Below, one piece after another: positions 24,490 through 37,373 of a stretch of 64,000 nucleotides of DNA. Origin of the DNA: Trileptium ribeirensis (lineage: Eukaryota; Nematoda; Enoplea; Enoplida; Thoracostomopsidae); assembly GCA_030248225.1 (NCBI GenBank), contig JASANE010010009.1:51073-115072 (forward strand), given 5' to 3'. Made by a program: the position numbers and the translations under genes. The stretch's first letter is position 1, and each line of letters begins with the position of its first letter. Below the pieces are notes generated by a model that was not told the origin of the DNA, made no database searches, and saw only the letters and a list, made by a program, of their open reading frames with translations.

Positions 24490-26430
24490 TTACGGCCAGC
24501 GGTAGGGTTCGAAAATGGCGTTTCGGAAGGCACGATGTTTTATACCACCATTGTCAGTCGAATCATATAGTTGAATGTGAATGCACTTGACTAAAGCACA
24601 CCGCTCATTACCGAATATCTGATCGGAATTTCGTCGGCACGTAAAAGTTTGCCATGGAGCGGCATGTCTGTAGGCAGAACTCTGAGCGTCAGCCACCAAG
24701 GATAAGTTGGGAAACTTCATCTAGACAGTCGAGTTGAGCCCATCAGTTTCGTGCGATGTCGTTGATGTCAGAGAATTGTCACGTTCATCGTTTGTTTCGC
24801 CTTATGACAACGCGAGTGCATGCATCACGCGATCAAGCCAAACACGGTCTTCACGACAAGCGTTGTTAATGCGCACGATTTTCGGTCCCATTCTGATTAC
24901 TTTGCATGGTTTTTTGATAATTTATTCGGGGCTGTTAACAATATGACAGCTGTTCGGGCTCTTGTGCTTCGTTTCGTCGCTGATCCAAACGAAGTTTGCC
25001 AAATGTTTGTGAGTTTGTTAAATTGCGTAGAATGTGCGTGGTTGAAAGTATTCGTTCCTGATCACGCAGTATCATGGCGTTAATATTTTGCCGAAATTGT
25101 CGGCGAATTGTGGTAATGTCGTTCAACGTGGCCCTTTACCGTAATCAAGTACAGATCCAGGACGGTGAATGCAATCTCCAAGCGTGAGACGTGCCAAGGC
25201 CAATTTTGAGTATTCGGCAGTGCTCCCAATGCCGAGAAAAACGAACGGCAGATTCCGCACCCATTCCATGCCTGTGCATCGTGCGGGTACGGCATTCGTC
25301 GGTGGAAATGTTTTTAACGCTCGCTCGACTGTAGATGAAACAACATTCTACGCTTTTGTTTGATACCTAAGCTAGGCATTAGATTCGAATTCTGCTCCAG
25401 GGTATTCAATGACAACTAGATGAACTTTAAGACGCGATATCCAAACATCAGCTACTGCGCCAGCAAATGTAGACACATAAATCTCGCTAACGGGTAACAG
25501 TTAGGCAGTCTGAAATATCTGTCGACCATCGTGACGATGTACCGCGTGCACTCGCTGGGTGGTAGATGTTCAACGATGTCGACGTGAATCGTGTGAACAG
25601 TCGATTCGACTCGATTGCTGTTTTTGTATGGCGACGTATTTTCGCGGCTTGGAAATCATCGCAAGTTTCTACCATGCTGCGAAGGTATTTTCTTATACCC
25701 GACAAGACATACGACTGGCTATTCATAACCACCGTCATCCGGTAGCCTGCATGTGAGAGGCTGTGTAACGAGGCAAATACGCTTCGTCGGAATATTATCG
25801 ACAAGTATGGATGATCCGTGTGGTCGTACCAGATTTGTTTGCCGTTCAGACGACGGCCTGATCAGCAACGTTGTGTTGAAAAACTTTGCGGATTTTGATC
25901 GTCGAGGTGATTATCTGCAATATTATCGATCGTTCGCGTAGCTTGACCTTCGTCCGCGAAAGGCAATGGACGTCGTTTTCGAAACCAGCGACGTGGCGAA
26001 TCGCAATAGCAAATTTGGAGATATACGATACCTTTCATACCTATTCATAAGGGTAAGAGGGTTACCAAGTGAGGATTAGATCCCCGGAACTTGGTCTACT
26101 AGCTGAGAGCTGGTCCGACACTTTTGTCGGCGCCACACCCGTCTCTCTGCCGAACGCATTGCTTCCGCCCCACGGAGACTTAAATGTTACCGTTGTACTG
26201 CATCCCCGGTCCGTGTCACGATATCCATCGCCGCTGTTGTTTTTGATTCTTCATGTTAAAGCAACAGATCAGCGGCATATGGTCTATGTATACAGTCACT
26301 GGATGAGCAATGAGCCAGAAGCAATGTTTGAAGTTGAGAAAAATTGACAGCAGTTCACGATCGAACGTCGACGTTAAACTATGCAAATTAGCATTACATA
26401 AAATTTGGAACTGCTTCATGCTTTTAATAT
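24490..26430 (-). mobile_element. Ty3/gypsy retrotransposon pol remnant
   Basis: The - strand order is right for Ty3/gypsy pol. RNase H lies at 26,419-26,216 (TSTFDRELLSIFLNFKHC, then YIDHMPL, then NQKQQRRWIS). The integrase N-terminal domain follows at 25,804-25,610 (HSLSHAGYR, then CDDFQAAKIRRHTKT) and its core below that to about 25,080 in broken frames. The zinc-binding pair expected as C-D-D-C reads CDDF, so one ligand is lost. Frameshifts and stops are numerous. About 190 bp at 26,035-26,222 interrupts the link between RNase H and integrase and looks like an insertion. Most of the RT, gag and both LTRs are not recognisable. Confidence 0.8.
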
Positions 26431-29400
26431 CTTTTCGAAAGCAGTTTCAATAAAACCAGTTTTGGCTGCTACTGTCAGAACTCTCCTTTGAAATATTTGC
26501 GAACAGGCAACTTAGAAATTAACAAGCATCTCCTAACATCTAGCAGCAGGATTTCCAATACGTCAAAGCGATGTTGCACGTGGCTATGACTAAAACAGTT
26601 CCAAATTTATTAAATAAAACCACCCTTCACAATATACTGTTCCTGTATTAATACTATTTATTGTTACTTTCACTGGATTTTATGAAGTACTACGTTATAA
26701 TTGAAACAATTTATTCAAGTGACTACTTTACTTGGCCACTATTGAGGAATACGAAACAGTAATACACATAATAATGCCCTACAGTAATACTTTTATTAGA
26801 CTCAGCAAGATGAGATTTGGTTGTCATATTCAGCGGGTTTTGACTCGGACTGACTGGTTCGATATATACCACTAGAACAAGTGCACTTGCGTTTTGTTTT
26901 AATTCAATCATAAACAGCTTTGCACATGTTGCTATATTTCTTCAATTGAGTTTCATTCAATACCATCCCACAGGATGGTGGAGTATAAGATATTTGATCG
27001 AGCATTCAATTTTCTAATGTGTGTTTCTACTACAATAGCTAACGATGTACTAGGTAAAATTTAGTAATGTTCCAATAATTTAAGAAAGAGCTAGCTTTCT
27101 AGCTATTAATATTGAGATAGATGTAACAGCGAATTTCTGAAACCTTCAGTGTCGATATTGTTTTCGTGTTTGGTCTCACTATGAATTATCCGCTTAAGTT
27201 TTATATTTTATTACCCAATATATGTAATATTGGTCTTATTTTCAAACATAGGAGGTAGACTCCTCTCACCATTTAAAAATTAATCATGTCAGCAAACCGC
27301 TGGTTTACATTTTCTGATATTTACGCCTAAAATGAAAATATCTACCGTAATTTGTGCAATTCAAATGAAATTACTAAGTATGTATATACGATCGTTACAA
27401 TCGGCTTACATAAACTTCAGAAAGCACAGGCGTTTCTTTATGTTCGGGGTATCGGAAAATTAATGATTCCTTCAATGTCCTGCTTTAAACAAAGCCTGCT
27501 GATGCATTTTTGCGACGTAGCTGTATTTTTAGACTGGACAAGCATTGGAATTGTGCTTTATTTTTTTAATTTCTTATTGAATATATTCAAATAAGTACTG
27601 CCAAAATAGTTGCTTTCGGCAGTGGGCTATAGTGAAAATTACACGTGAATCACGACAACCATACTCAGGTAATCGCTGCTAACAAATTATTTTAAATTGT
27701 TTAAGGCGTAAATGACAATGGTTATTCTTTCCGTAACTCACAGAGTCTGTTAATTGCGTACATATTAATAACAGTCGTACACTATCGAACGTCACATGGT
27801 TATTAAAAATTTGTGCTTTATTATAATTTGCAAAAATTAGCCGATTTTGGTCTGAAAATCAGTTATCTCACTTGCTCTCTAAAACGCAGATCTTGATAGG
27901 ATTAAGTAAGAATATATTTTAGTAACATGTATACTGCAAAAACAAAGGTTCACCGATTATATATTGAGGTATGCAAAATATCATAATGGATTTGGCCCAA
28001 AATATTTATTAAAACGGTTTTTATGTGTGAGAGCAGCTTCTAAGGTTAATTGGTATTTAGTTAAGGAGGCATTCTATATATTTATAGAAATTCCTGTCCC
28101 GGCATCGTGGATTCCTTAGGAAAAATTATTTTAATGAACGGAGTAAATGAGCTTGTGTGGTCAATACACGCAATGCTATGTAACACGTTACTGTAATAGG
28201 AACGAGTTTGCATGTTTACGCTTGTTGTGTATAGAAATTTGGTTTTAGTACCGCATCTAGTAAAAACAACTACAATGTTATAAATTACTATGAACAATAG
28301 ATAATTGATGGAACGATCGAAAGTTTGCAATAATTATAAAAATCACTTTAAAATAACCAGGGAGTGCCAAGGAATGCAGCATCATATTGTAGAAAGGGCG
28401 CAAAACACGTCGCTATTACATCTGTTTATAGAGGCATGTGTTAAAATTGAGACCATTTAGGTTAACTTTGTTCTGTAGCTATCAAAAACGTAAAATCTCT
28501 AAAGAAGTGTACTTAGGCTGCGACTTGCCAATATATTGCAGAAGTCCCCAGTCTATAGTTATAGTGTCCCCACCATAAAAGATGTTGTGATAGCCAGTTC
28601 GGGTTAAAATCTTAGTCGTACAATAGAGTTTTCATTTTTGCGATAACGAAATCACATTGATAAGACGATAATTTTGCACGTTTAAATAAATTTAATGTTT
28701 CTGCTAAAACAAGTGTTCTACACCATCTTTGCAATATGGTTAATTTTATTAAATCTGTCTTAACTTATTGAAATGTATGATGGAATATTACTTCTCTAAA
28801 AGTCATATCTAATTTATATTATTCTTCCGAAATGTCTTTATTTATTTCCTGTTGGTGTGGCAATGAATTTCAGCCAATTATTCGCGATTTAATCATGAAT
28901 ATCGCGATCTAGCACAGATAACATAAGTTAAATATATATAGACAAAATTAACGAAGACGTATCATGTGGATGACAATATATCTTGTGTGGTCTGTCGCAT
29001 TTATTCACAACGATATGAACACAGTGAATTGTTGTAAACTTTCTGTTGTGTACCATCCATACATTTCTGCCTGTTGTCAAACATCAAGTAATATTAGCGT
29101 TCAATATGTGATATTTGGTGTTATGCTTAATGTATGAAACTTACTGGTATCTTTCTAGTAAATTTGATAAGTCGCGCGAATACCCGCGGACATTATTACA
29201 ACACAACTCTTTATGTCAAAATTTATGCAACAAGAACGGACAACCCGTTTCTAGATTTACACAAAACATCTGACACTTTAACATAATTTCTAAGATAACA
29301 TGATAGTTCAGGTTATCAGAAAATATCGACAGACGGTATATCCTCACCTACGATATTAGGCATTACCATAAGTGTCCAATGTCTGACGGATTACAAAGAG

Positions 29401-29544
29401 TGGAGTCGCGTTCGTAATTTTGGTGAGCGAGAGTAGGCGTCGGTAGGAATGGTACGTCAACAGATACATTTTGTAAACATTACTCATAATTTGATGAAAT
29501 TTGCAATAATTTGAATCGTAATCTGCTCATAGTTGCTAAAAGCA
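26431..29544. other. AT-rich intergenic DNA, nothing recognised
   Basis: The first hundred bases may still carry decayed RT from the adjacent gypsy remnant on the - strand. The rest shows no gene or repeat that I can support. Confidence 0.45.
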
Positions 29545-29960
29545 TTAAATTTTTAGCAGCGAAGGGCGTAAGGGGTTGTGAGGCCTCAGGTGGTGAGGCA
29601 CATATGGCTTAGGTCGTCCGACAATAAGAAGTAAGCCGCCCTCTTCATTTACACGTACGAGCTTTACGTACCTTAGCTCTGACCCCTGAACTTCTTTATG
29701 CACTAGCAACTGCAATTGCTGCATTGCGCTGCCCACAATTGCTTTGCAGAAAAGATAATTGGCAAGCTGTTCAGCCTTTTAAGTAGACGGGTAGACATGG
29801 CTGCACGTGCTTGAGGTCCGAGGTCTCGGAAAACAGTGGGGGCCAGCCTGTTGAATAGAGGGAGGAGAGGTCCGACGCCTCTGGTAGGGTAGCCCACATA
29901 TCCTTCGCAAGATCATGTATAGACGTGGGAATCCAATACTTCGGTACCGCAGCCAATGCT
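29545..29960 (-). mobile_element. GC-richer block, possible BEL/Pao pol scrap
   Basis: Three overlapping - strand frames (60-64 codons) sit in a compositionally distinct block. One includes VRVNEEGGLLLIVGRP, which recalls the D-E-x-G-L-L-R-V-G-G-R motif before the integrase of BEL/Pao elements. The other frames give no support. This is a tentative call on one motif; it could also be an unrelated repeat. Confidence 0.3.
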
Positions 29961-31170
29961 ATTTTCCACGCAAATTATTGTTGCATTCAGTCCATTGAAA
30001 AGAACAAAAAACAATTCATTGACCCTAAAATTACCATTACCGCTACTACAGTAACTTATATTAGATTTACAATCGTTTGAGTACTAAATCTTTATCGTGT
30101 TTAGAGATCTAATATTGGTTTAGCTCAAAATACATGGAAACCTGTGAATTGGCGTAAGAGATAAGCATACCGTTTCTACAATAACGTAAATTGGTTTTAT
30201 AATCTTTCGAGCATTACAGCGTATTGCGTGCTTTCAGACTCATTGCTTTTAGTTATAACGTTTATTTTTTTCTACATTTTCAAATTAATTATTCGCTTCG
30301 AACGGCAAGAAAATAGAAGTTAATATAAACGCATTTTAATGACACGAATAGTAAAATGTTTCAATTAGTAAAACGTCAGTTAATAGCAATTTGACATGCT
30401 GAAACACCAAAGCACTAGGCGTAATCGAATAAGAATTTCTTGTACTCCAGTACAACATGTCATTGTATAAATGAGGTAAATTAAATTAAATTATACATAC
30501 ATTATTATTTTATTTTCCGCACTAAAAGTTTTATAATAATAGTAACGCCGTTCGTTAATTATCCACTTTATTTCAAAGTGCATTAATTTACGGTAAATGG
30601 TGAGTTTTATGTTCCTTGAAGAGTTTAACAACCAACTTTGGTGAATATACATAAAGGGAGAACTAGATAAAACGATTATCTCAAATTTTAGTTTAAATGT
30701 AACAATACAAAATAAGCTGGAAACATAAGCGTATAACCAACTATGAGGTGAGTGAGTAGGTGTTCAAAAACACCAGGCGTCCTACTCCTATACAGTCGTG
30801 CACCTGGCGTGCGGGACCACCGTTCCTCATAGAAACAAAAACAACGGACGTTTTTTGTTTAACTGAATACAACTATTTAAACTAACAATTTTTTTGTTAA
30901 TCTGCATATTCAAAACCGCAATAAAAATGGTTTTGAAAATTTCTGGTTAAAAGCTAGTTTTACAATTGTAGCAAACTAGGTTGTAAAATAAAATGAAAAT
31001 AAGGAGTGCTTAATTTAAAACGTATTTGTAATTATCTACCTAAATGTCTGATATTGCCATTATTGGCAGCTAAAGCTGAAAAGATTTTCTAAGTTATATA
31101 CTGTTATGTACAACCAGGCAATGTCTACGAAGGTGTTAGTTGTCTTATATACAGTAACATACCATCCGCC
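29961..31170. other. AT-rich intergenic DNA, nothing recognised
   Basis: A small palindromic patch (AACACCAGGCGTCC...GCACCTGGCGTGC) lies at about 30,755-30,815. Otherwise nothing is recognised. Confidence 0.45.
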
Positions 31171-32899
31171 ACTATGGTAGCAGTTAGATTAAGGTATTAT
31201 TATTGCATCATTTACAATAAGATGCGTGCGCATGGTCCTAATTATATCACGCGTTCAAATGGGCTATATACTATGTCACCCGTACAGTCAAGCTCGACTA
31301 TTAAAATTTTGAATAGCCTAGCTAGGCTATGCAATTGTCATCAAGTGTCGAGCCGGACAATGCTTTTATCACGAGGCGTTCAGCTGACCCCTATATATTA
31401 AGCCAGTGGCTATTTAGTCCGCGAACATTACGTTTTATTATACGTATCTAAATAATGCCCCAAAAGCGGCATACAGCTTAAAACGTTAATTGTATATATT
31501 AAAACAAATATATAACTTAGAATTAATGTGAAAATACTACAGAACAAAATGCTGTTACACAAAGCGCAATACTAAATAAAATGTCTCAATTAACAGTTGA
31601 GTCGAACGCTCTGCTTGTCACGCAAAGCCTAGCTAAGCTCCCTGTTTGTCACATTAAGACCAGCTAAGCTATAAAAATGTACCATAGTAGTCCAGCTAAG
31701 CTATAGTTCACCCGAACTAGTTTAGTTGGACGCGTGACATAATTTGGACCTGGCGCACTCGTCCTATCGTAAATGATTCATTAGCATGTAATAAATAAAT
31801 AAATACGAAAATTCTTACGTTATTTTTTAATTTAATTCTTCGAGAAAGAACCAGGTACTGCATATGATTCGGATATGCGATGACGCTGTAAAGCATTTGC
31901 CGGTGATAACAGTGGTTTCCGTTTTAAAGAGTTTATTTTCACCTGTTCTTTAGTACAACCGTTACTGATGAGTTGTAAGCATATCGGGTTCAAATATAAC
32001 TTTTGGGCATCGAAAGCAATGTGATTGTGCTGTGAAATGATTATCGGCCTTTGTCAAAGGTTGCTGTGTGAATTGACTTGTATGAGATTAAATATATCTT
32101 GAAACACTATGTCCCTATCTTTCTAACGTAGGAAACGAATAACTGTAGCACGTAGTGTGTTACTGCTTGCCAGCCGTTCACAGTCGGAAGATATCAGTTT
32201 AATTCTATAGGCCGAGGTCCTTTAAATAAGATAGCTAATAGCCGAGCTGGGATCGAAAATTGTCACAAGGGCCGGCCTTGGCTATATATGACAACTAATA
32301 TAACACGGACGTTGTATAACAAGCTGTCGCGTAAGACCATTTCGGTTTTGGAAAATAGCACATAGTATAAGCTTAAGCTGTGACGCATCGTGTCCTGGTG
32401 TACGAACAGTTTGGCAAAATATCAGTATTGCTTATTGTGCTATATCGTGCATAAATTTATTTCCAGACAGAACTACCAGTTTGGCTTAATTAATGATTTA
32501 TGTTAGCTAAATGTGGTTCAAAAATTAATTTTTGCGGTGTGTTTAATGCAATGTCAACGTAACAGACAAGTATCCAGGCGTTCTGTTTGGAAATACATTG
32601 GCAAATCTCAAAATAAGAAAGTTTATACTAGTACTAAATGATTATGATCTAATAGCCAACGTCGTTTATTAAAACAGATAAATGCCCTAGCCTTGGCTTG
32701 CGCATAGGTACTGGCCTAGTTACGCTGTTTACTTTACTTTGCAAGGGCCGGGATCGACTATTCCGAAATGTTATAAACCAGATTTGACTGTGTGACAGAA
32801 TCCGGCCCTAGGTGCTCACATCTTGAGGTAAATAATGTATTTCATGATTATAGTATTCGGAGTAGCATATATTGATAAACTGAAATACCTACAAGTTAT
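31171..32899. repeat. Diffuse repeat zone with GCCGAG and AGCTAAGCT words
   Basis: Short words recur without a fixed period: CAGCTAAGCTAT at 31,660-31,705, and GAGCCGG, GCCGAGGTCC, GCCGAGCTGGGATC and GGGCCGGCC-like words between 31,345 and 32,810. The same vocabulary returns at 34,060-34,490. This looks like remnants of a degenerate simple repeat. No gene is recognised. Confidence 0.35.
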
Positions 32900-33030
32900 A
32901 GTTTTAGCATAGGAAGTTGTGCATTCAAAAATTTGTACGCATGATTTGTAAGGAGTTATTACGGATGTGGTAACACGAGTTTGAACGAGTTACCATTGGT
33001 ACATATCATTAATACGTATAATGATGTATT
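32900..33030. mobile_element. Foldback MITE family 1, copy 3 (decayed)
   Basis: The left arm AGTTTTAGCATAGGAAG...TTTGTACGCATG and the loop words ACGAGTTTGAACGAGTTACC match copy 2. The right arm has degenerated, and only GGTACATATCATTAATACG-like sequence remains where GCGTACAAATC is expected. Confidence 0.6.
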
Positions 33031-34035
33031 TCACCTTACGTATAGATAGGTAAATACCTCGCAAGAACATATGAGCAAATTTGAATTATTGACTGATTAG
33101 CTAATAGTAGAAAATCAATCTTATTTATAGAACTACGCATACGCATTTTCAATATTATATTTTGAATGTCTCGTGCACGAGCTTCAAGAACTCCAAAATA
33201 GTAGTCTAAAAACTAAAAACAAGCAATGTTTCGTATGGAAGGAAACATAAGACTGACCATTCGCGTAGCAACATATAGTTACTTTTAGAAACTATAGAAA
33301 ATTGAATTCTTTTATATATACTTGTAAATAGGTTCCGTTACAGAGCATACACAAACCATTAATTAGGCAATGCATTCTACGAAGTTTCAACTCTATATGC
33401 AAGCGAGTATTTTCTACTATCAAAGCGTGGATATTCTACGAAAACTTTACAAGAATTGTGTCCCTTACCATTCACAGACGAACACTAGAAAGAATCCCTA
33501 CTTTGAGGTTGCATGCACAAAAATCATATATATACCACCAATTTTAGTGTCGGCAGAATATGTGCAATTTCATTTCAAAGTAACTTTTATGCCAACAGAT
33601 GTGTTAAAAATAATTTAACTTAAATTGCATTCCGCGGTGAAGATGATCGTTTATGGAGCTCCGACCAGATTATTCCTTCCCGAATTCAATCATCCTTAAT
33701 TTATGGGCGAGCTAGTGCATGCAGCCTATTAATACTGTTTAAAATAAGTAGCATTGGTTTGTGTACAATAGACTATGATCAAAATATAAAATTAAATCAA
33801 TTTCACTAATCGACAGAGTGTGAATTTACGTTAAGATCTGTTACATTGTGTTTTTGTAAATATATTGAACCGCCGAACACATTGTATACTTGCTAATAAA
33901 AGGCGCCGTAAAAATCGAAATACAACTTCCGTCTTTGTCTAGTCCACGTGCACTGTATATTTTTGTACACTTTAGTTATAAAACGCGACAAATGAGTTAT
34001 TGATATATTTGAATATTGGACCTGTGTTATGCTAT
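33031..34035. other. AT-rich intergenic DNA, nothing recognised
   Basis: A + strand frame of 82 codons at 33,370-33,618 has no recognisable domain, and I treat it as chance. Confidence 0.5.
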
Positions 34036-34500
34036 GCGTTATGCTACTATATAAATTTGAGTTCTGAGGCTTCAGGCTTGGCTGGGTTCTGTTCTACAGC
34101 GGAGCCGAGGCTGCGACAATACTGAGGAACAGAGCCGACCTTGAGGCTGAGATCTGTTTCAGAGAGCAGATACGAAACAGACCTAGTATGTCTGGAAAAA
34201 AACGTTGCTGATTCTTTTGTCTAGTACAGTACTTGTACATTTGCTGATAACAGCTGATGTATAGTATAGCCTTAACCAACCGGTACGAGTACTAGACAGT
34301 TGTAAACATGGAGGTACCCTGCAAATTGATTTACAAACTTTTATCACCGAGAGCCTTTAAGACCCTACTTTAACCCGGCTTGCTGTTCAAAAAGCCGAGC
34401 CGAGCTCAGCCGCGCACGGTTCGCGAATAGCTAAACCGAACCTGTTTACATCGAGAGCCGAGCTGGCCATGCTTCAAGAAGAGTCGAGTCGTGTACGAAT
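34036..34500. repeat. GCCGAG-rich degenerate repeat
   Basis: There are several GAGCCGAG/GCCGAGCC words (34,098-34,110; 34,130-34,140; 34,395-34,410; 34,450-34,465) within otherwise AT-rich sequence, continuing the vocabulary of 31,171-32,899. It is non-coding. Confidence 0.35.
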
Positions 34501-34984
34501 GTAAAACAAGTAACTCGCAAAGCGAGAGTAAAAGCAATGAATGTGGCTACTCTATGCTACTATTGACCATTTTATTGTTCCAAATTATTGCCCTAAACCC
34601 GCTTGAATCCCATGACAATTATGCAACAGCAATACTTCACTGGCAACGCTACTGTAATTCTAATCATATCTCAAAACCGGGAACCCTTTATTTCTTCTTC
34701 CAATGAAACTTTTGAAATTTATAAATTACAATTTTGAGGAAAATTATAGCTTGAAGAGTAATTTTTACGTAATAGAGCACCTAATACTTGCATCATTTGA
34801 TGCATACAACTCAAATACAACTGCCTTTATCGTATTTAGCAACCCCAAAAACTTATAGACATATTTGATTGACCTACATACAGCTACATTATAAAATTCG
34901 CAGCGAAATTTGACTATTTTTGTCGCGAAAAATTTCAAATCTTTGTCCGGCACTGTCCACCTGGGTTAGCAACACAACTAATAG
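34501..34984. other. AT-rich intergenic DNA, nothing recognised
   Basis: Only short chance frames occur here. Confidence 0.5.
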
Positions 34985-35575
34985 GAGGTTAAAACAATGA
35001 AATCAATGCGTTTAACGGGTTAAATAGCTGCATAATCCCATCGTTCACTCCCAATAAATAAAAAACTTGATGTACAAAAATTTTTAAATTTTCACTTTTT
35101 TGAGTACTTCTAAACTTTGGCTCATAGGCTCGAAAACGACAAATCTCACAAAAGACACAACAGCGAAGTTGTAGCTCTCGATAAGAAGATTTGTATTTCG
35201 GAAGATAGCCCTCTATCTCGAGATATAGGTGGCGAAAGATAACCCGAATGGCCAAATTTCAAAAAATGTAACCATTGGCCCCATTGGGGGCCATTTTGAC
35301 ACGGAAGTTACCGTCTAATGGAAAGGCACTGATTGACTGATTTTGCCATCAAATGAAAAATGTGTGATGATCCATCCATGCAGTGATGAGATATGTTTTC
35401 CACAGATGGACAAAAAAGGAGATATCTACGTTTTAGACGCAGGAAAAGGTATAGGTGGAAATTCCGGTCGCTTCACTAGCTCCGTTTCAAATATGACTCT
35501 AACACATTTCTACTGCGATGTTTGTTCGGGCTGTATTGTAGAAACTTATTGCTATCTGCCGAAATTGTGACAAAC
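34985..35575. other. Compositionally distinct stretch of unknown nature
   Basis: Balanced composition sets this off from its surroundings. It has words such as GATATAGGTGGCGAAAGATA and the palindromic GGCCCCATTGGGGGCC (about 35,277-35,293). A - strand frame of 88 codons and a + strand frame of 75 codons cross it. The latter ends in a Cys-containing segment (YCDVCSGC), but I recognise neither. It could be a transposon fragment or an isolated exon. Confidence 0.3.
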
Positions 35576-37373
35576 ACTCGTATATGGACAGTAACGGATC
35601 GACATGGTTCACGTTTGAACATTTTCCAGAACACGATTCGATCTCATTGCTCGTCAGCTGATTGAGATGTTTTTCCAGAGTTATTTTAGTTGCTTTCTAT
35701 AAAAATCAATCTTTAATGACGACAAAACGTGTAAAACCTATATATCTTATGTGCTTAAAATACAGTACCTCTCAATCAATAGAAATTACCGACTGCAGTG
35801 CGTTTAGTTATTGGTTTACCAGCCGACAACTGTGACAATATAGTACTCCACATTTTGATTGGCTAAAACAGCTCGGCTACACCGTTACATTCATTTCGTG
35901 ATTTACAATCTAATCTATTAAATTTGATTATTATCGCCATCATCATTTGCAATTAAAATCATTACCAGTTGATTGAACTGATGAAAATGTTTCCCAGTTT
36001 ACTTGTCGCGGTGCTGGGCTTGCATTATTACGATATCTTCAGTTTCCATCTTTGATAATTATTACAAATGTGTTTTAGTAGAACAGTTAATTTAATTTTA
36101 TCTTCAAGAGTGAGGCAATTCATCGCGATGAAAGTATTAATTTTGGAGAATAAACTAATTATAGTAGGTTAAGGATCTTGTGGACCGCTTCAGCTGGGGG
36201 AAGCAAAACCTGTGCAAGGGAGAAAGTTGTATTCGTCAGAAAGTAAAGTTATGTGTGATGGCAAATTATGGGAATCTACTTTCGAAACCACCTAAGAGCT
36301 CTAAACGCTGAGGACTGTTTATAAACATCTTTTGGAGATACAAACTGGGATAGATGATACAAACACTAGAATTGCAATAATTGGCTGAATGTATTATAAG
36401 GCACACAAATTACAGTTGCCAAAATACGAGATCTCATGAATTGGAACGTGGCTAGATGAGATCTCATATTGGCTTCAGCACAAGAAATAGATTCAGATAC
36501 TTGATGATCCACTGAGCCCGTTATATTTTGGAACATTGCTATCGTCGGAGAATCACTTCAAATCATAATCAGTTAGCTCAAGAGCAACCAGTCGTTTGGG
36601 CGAATCCAATGCATGTCAAACACACAGCGGTGTATGCTAAACCCAGTATATTAACAAAAGCAAATCTGATTTTAGACGGAAAATTATTTTTAACCACTGC
36701 TTCGTGACAAAATTCTGAACATTGATGAACTAAACAGTATGCGTTCGTCATATAAGATACATGCACAGTGAATTATATGATCCATATAAAAGACAAGTAC
36801 CAAGTCTTAAATTGAAAAGAAATTATCGTTAATGTTGGTTTAAATTGCGTTCGTTATTCTTTAGCTTACATGAAATCGTCAAGATCGTTTCAACAATGCT
36901 ACTGTCATGTGTAAAACCGCTGCATATATCTTGTACATTTGAAATAAACACTACTATCGAAATTTCGTGACTTGTCACAGGCGGCAGCAACAACAACGAA
37001 GTTTTGCTATCAAATTAGTAGTTTTTAAGCGCCTAATATTTAGTGCGTATAGTTATTCATAGACGTTATGTGCCTGCATGTTTGCTCTATATAATCTCCT
37101 GAATATATTATTAGCATTTGAACCGAACCAGTTTGCATGTTATCATTGACGATGAATTTAAACAAAATTAAAACTATCTCTGGATTAACCTTTTCCTCAT
37201 AGTGTGTCACATATGATACAGTGTACATTGAAGCGATACACTTGAACTATTTGTCGCGTGGTGTTCATTTGCACTGCGTTGTTATTCGCCGTTTTGCCCA
37301 ACAATATATAGATACCATTGTAGCTCGCAACCAAATGACACCGTTCAATTCACCACTGAGGCAAAAGTGTCTT
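35576..37373. other. AT-rich intergenic DNA, nothing recognised
   Basis: No gene or repeat that I can support is present before the satellite array begins. Confidence 0.5.

Noticed and set aside
33370..33618. 82-codon + strand frame as a gene
   Set aside because: No domain, no splice context and no neighbour supports it. Frames of this size are expected by chance in 64 kb.
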